64,000 nt of DNA from CAVVFX01 sp963747535. GTDB taxonomy: Bacteria > Acidobacteriota > Terriglobia > Bryobacterales > Bryobacteraceae. The stretch lies in assembly GCA_963747535.1 (NCBI GenBank), contig CAVVFX010000002.1, positions 1-64,000 of the forward strand, given 5' to 3'. Shown here piece after piece: positions 61,528 to 64,000 of this stretch. Position 1 is the first letter of the stretch, and every line of letters begins with the position of its first letter. Both the position numbers and the translations under genes were made by a program. Below the pieces are notes generated by a model that ran no database searches, was not told the DNA's origin, and worked only from the letters and a program-made list of their open reading frames with translations.

Positions 61528-62160
61528 TCATTCGATCAGTCCGTTGGCAAAAGCGTAACGCGTGAGTTCGGCATTTGTTCGCAAGCCCATCTTTTCGAGG
61601 AGGCGCGCGCGGTAGGTGCTGATAGTCTTGTCACTCACTCCCAGAATCGCCGCAATTTCGGAAACGGTCTTGCCCGACGCGATGAGCCGCAGAACTTCGA
61701 ATTCCCGAACCGAAAGAAGCTCGTGGGGCCCTCCGCTGTTTTCCTTCTCGAGGTGCAGGACGAGCGCATCGGCAAGCTGAGGGCTGACATACTTGTGACC
61801 CTGGAGCACGACGTGAATGGCTCGGGCGAGTTCGGAGCGCGAACTGTCCTTCGTGATATATCCGGCGGCGCCTGACTTGAACGCGCGCCGTGCATACTGC
61901 GCCTCGGAGTGCATGCTCAACATCAGAATTGGCGTACGGGGCCGCAGTTGCTTGAGTTCCTTGAGCGCGTCCAGGCCGCTCCGGCCGTGTAGTGAGACGT
62001 CCAGAATGACAAGATCCCAATCCTGTTCGGCAGCCAGATGGACCGCCTCCGCCGCTGTGGCAGCGTCGCCGAACGTCGCAGGCGGTCCGTTTTGATCGAA
62101 GATCCTCTTCACGCCGTCGCGCAGCACTTCATGGTCGTCAACGAGCAGAACTCTGGTCAA
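61528..62160 (-). CDS. NarL-family response regulator of the kinase at 62-64 kb
   Basis: 210 aa. Receiver: RVLLVDDHEVLRDGVKRIFD, Asp in DLVILDVSLHGRSGLDALKE, MLSMHSEAQYA, YITKDSSRSELA. LuxR-type HTH: LLSVREFEVLRLIASGKTVS then ILGVSDKTISTYRARLLEKM. The proposed start is TTG 62160 (GGAG upstream), overlapping the kinase gene by 23 bp. An ATG at 62217 would overlap it by 80 bp. Directly downstream of a HisKA_3-type kinase, so the two are a cognate pair. Confidence 0.88.
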   Translation of the reverse strand: MTRVLLVDDHEVLRDGVKRIFDQNGPPATFGDAATAAEAVHLAAEQDWDLVILDVSLHGRSGLDALKELKQLRPRTPILMLSMHSEAQYARRAFKSGAAGYITKDSSRSELARAIHVVLQGHKYVSPQLADALVLHLEKENSGGPHELLSVREFEVLRLIASGKTVSEIAAILGVSDKTISTYRARLLEKMGLRTNAELTRYAFANGLIE

Positions 62161-64000
62161 TGTCTGTCTCCGGTTCGGAATTGGCAATGGGGATGTGGAC
62201 GGCCACGGTCGTACCATGGCCGCCTGTGCTCCGGATTTCGATTCTGCCCCCGGCCAGATGAGCTCGCTCCCGCATGCCTAATATCCCAAGGGATACCGGA
62301 TTTGCGATTTGCGAGTGAGTAACACCTTGACCATTATCGGTGATTCGCAATTCGAACTCGGCGCAAGATTGCCTGATCGCCATATGGACGCGCGTAGCCC
62401 TGGCGTGTCGCACGATGTTCGTAAAAGCCTCCTGCGCGATGCGAAAAACCGCCGTCATCTGGTCTCGGTTCAAAGGCGTGCTCTCCACAGCGATTTCGCA
62501 CGTTGTCCGGATGCCTGTCCGAGCCTGGAACTCCTGCGCCTGCCACTCCAGGGCTTCACATATGCCCAAGTCGTCCAAAATGGATGGCCGCAGTTCGGAC
62601 GAAATCCTCTTAACGGCGCGAATGTTGTTCTCGGCTGACTTCGCCATGCGTGCAATCCGGTTGCGCAACGCCGCTATGTCCAAATTCGCGGACGTCGCGT
62701 CCAACGAGTTCTCCAGGTCCTCGAGGTCCCATTTCAAACTGGTCAGCGACGATCCCAGTTCGTCGTGGAGTTCGCGTGCGATCCGCGTATCTTCTTCCTC
62801 GCGCACGCGTTCTACCTGGCTGGCGAGCGCGCGTAGCTGCGAGGCCGAGATTTGTAGTTCCCGCTCGACAAGCCTCTGCTCTGTGACGTCCATGGCCACA
62901 CCCATGAATTCCACAAGCTCTCCGGCTTCGTTTGTCACAGGGTGCCCGATGCTCACGATGTTGCGAGTCGTCCCGTCAGGCAGGATCAGCCGGAATTCGA
63001 ACTGATAGTCTCGTTTTTGTGCCACGGCATCGTAGAAAACCGCCAGAGTGGCAGCATCATCGGGATGCCACCGGTCTAGAACGGCCGCAAGGGGTGGGAT
63101 CCCGCGCTCCGGATCGAACCCGAAAATCCGGTAGTGCTCATCCGACCAGAATACAATCTCCTGCGTGATGACGTTCACCGCCCAGGTTCCGATGTGGCTC
63201 AGCCTCTCGGCTTCCGCCAGGTATGCCTGCGCACGACTGAGTTCTTCCTCCGACCGTTTTCTCTCGGTGATGTCCTGGATCATGGCCAAGCCAAATGTCG
63301 GCTTCCGGTCTGAGCCGCGTACCACCGTGGCGGACAATACCACCCAGATGACTGCTCCGTCTTTGCGGTGATAGCGCTTTTCGAATTCGTAGTGATCGCG
63401 CTTGCCCTCGAGCATTTCTCGGACGTACAGGTCTTCCTGGCACAGGTCTGCATCGAACGTGAACTCCCGAAAGCTCCTGCCGATCAGTTCGCCCTGTTCA
63501 TAGCCGAGGATTTTCTCAAATACGGGATTCGCAAACAGCAGGCGGCCCTCCAGGTCGCCGACGGCGATACCCATGCGTCCGTGTTCGTAAATCGCCCGAA
63601 ACCGTTCTTCGCTGTCCCGAAGCGCTTGTTCCGCCCGCTTGCGTTCGGTGATGTCCTGGCCGATGCCGACCCAGCGTCCATCTTCGAAGTGAACGTTCGT
63701 CCACGTCGTTTCAATCGTCCGGCCGTCCCGTGTGCGGGTGCTGAAATCCGTCCATTCCGCCTTGCCTTCCCGGATGAATGAATGGACTCGTTCACGTTCC
63801 CGGGGATCGGGGTACAGTGCCTCGATGAGGGATTCGGTGTCCTCGGCAGCCAAATCTTCGGCCGTCCAGCCGAGTGTACGTTCCCACGCGCGATTAACGA
63901 TCTCGATCTGGCCCTCCGAGCCGACGTTGACCATTAGGGGCAGGTGATCGAAAATCGTCTGTAAGAGATTCTTCTGCTGTTGTAGTCGTTCGTCCGCGTC
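62138..64000 (-). CDS. PAS-rich NarX/DegS-type histidine kinase (5' end outside the window)
   Basis: At least 620 aa; the frame stays open to base 64000 (ERLQQQKNLLQTIFDHLPLM precedes the first Met at 63934), so the gene starts beyond the window. Successive PAS/PAC units each end in D-I-T-E-R-K-R (~100, ~225) or D-V-T-E-Q-R (~350). The dimerisation/phospho-acceptor helix is HisKA_3 type (EDTRIARELHDELGSSLTSL, H of RELHDEL). The HATPase includes FRIAQEAFTNIVRHARATRV, ITDNGQGV and GILGMRERAHLAGGRIEI. No membrane helix is seen in the visible part. Coupled to the following NarL-type regulator. Confidence 0.9.
   Translation of the reverse strand, partial: DADERLQQQKNLLQTIFDHLPLMVNVGSEGQIEIVNRAWERTLGWTAEDLAAEDTESLIEALYPDPRERERVHSFIREGKAEWTDFSTRTRDGRTIETTWTNVHFEDGRWVGIGQDITERKRAEQALRDSEERFRAIYEHGRMGIAVGDLEGRLLFANPVFEKILGYEQGELIGRSFREFTFDADLCQEDLYVREMLEGKRDHYEFEKRYHRKDGAVIWVVLSATVVRGSDRKPTFGLAMIQDITERKRSEEELSRAQAYLAEAERLSHIGTWAVNVITQEIVFWSDEHYRIFGFDPERGIPPLAAVLDRWHPDDAATLAVFYDAVAQKRDYQFEFRLILPDGTTRNIVSIGHPVTNEAGELVEFMGVAMDVTEQRLVERELQISASQLRALASQVERVREEEDTRIARELHDELGSSLTSLKWDLEDLENSLDATSANLDIAALRNRIARMAKSAENNIRAVKRISSELRPSILDDLGICEALEWQAQEFQARTGIRTTCEIAVESTPLNRDQMTAVFRIAQEAFTNIVRHARATRVHMAIRQSCAEFELRITDNGQGVTHSQIANPVSLGILGMRERAHLAGGRIEIRSTGGHGTTVAVHIPIANSEPETDIDQSSAR

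Overview
The window reads like a chromosome segment of an acidobacterium related to Candidatus Solibacter / Bryobacterales. This is inferred from family content: an ADOP-type MacB/FtsX permease paired with a PadR repressor, two VWFA-related acidobacterial-type proteins, a TIGR03437-like C-terminal domain, a DUF4038-type glycosidase, a Tat-exported sulfatase and DUF3300. No rRNA, tRNA or CRISPR array was found. Many loci are remnants or carry single-base frameshifts, so either the region is decaying or the assembly has indel errors.

Layout. 1-3424: a RIT (recombinase-in-trio) element with three overlapping tyrosine recombinases and a perfect 41-bp inverted repeat. It sits inside the domain V hairpin of a group II intron (3425-5101, minus strand, with its reverse transcriptase). 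5437-7071: Tat-exported sulfatase. 7338-11402: a topoisomerase III-RecQ helicase fusion whose linker is encoded by a dispersed repeat. 11.7-12.0 kb: two truncated gene remnants. 12.2-14.1 kb: DUF4038/DUF5060 glycosidase. 14.7-20.1 kb: a two-gene 2-hydroxyacyl-CoA dehydratase/activase-type module. 20.3-20.9 kb: a broken TetR gene with two operator-like palindromes. 21.5-24.8 kb: response regulator, a 183-bp MITE-like element, a DksA/TraR protein, a single-ring Clp-type ATPase and a decayed sigma54 activator. 24.9-27.9 kb: ADOP permease and PadR. 28-31 kb: integrase fragments fused head to head, a secreted beta-propeller and a frameshifted GxxExxY gene. 31.3-32.4 kb: a second secreted beta-propeller.

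33-48 kb is a stress/proteostasis island: hsp20, HdeD-like, BON, a broken 6-phosphogluconate dehydrogenase, dnaK-grpE-dnaJ, a second BON protein, outer-membrane barrel, VWA protein, second HdeD-like protein, DUF5335, a sigma54 activator, a receiver protein and clpB. Several genes in it are preceded by sigma54-type -24/-12 sites (GG-N10-GC within TGGCA/TGCW-like context). This suggests the resident activator controls the island through RpoN.

49-64 kb: a frameshifted TIGR03437-like propeller, a hicBA toxin-antitoxin pair, a 145-bp inverted-repeat element, quinone-oxidoreductase and IS6 remnants, a REC-PP2C phosphatase, and a three-gene sortase operon (LPKTA-tailed protein, VWA protein, sortase). 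Then come a receiver protein, DUF3300, a chimeric remnant joining receiver and RIT fragments, a hybrid histidine kinase, and a NarL-type two-component pair whose kinase runs off the window.
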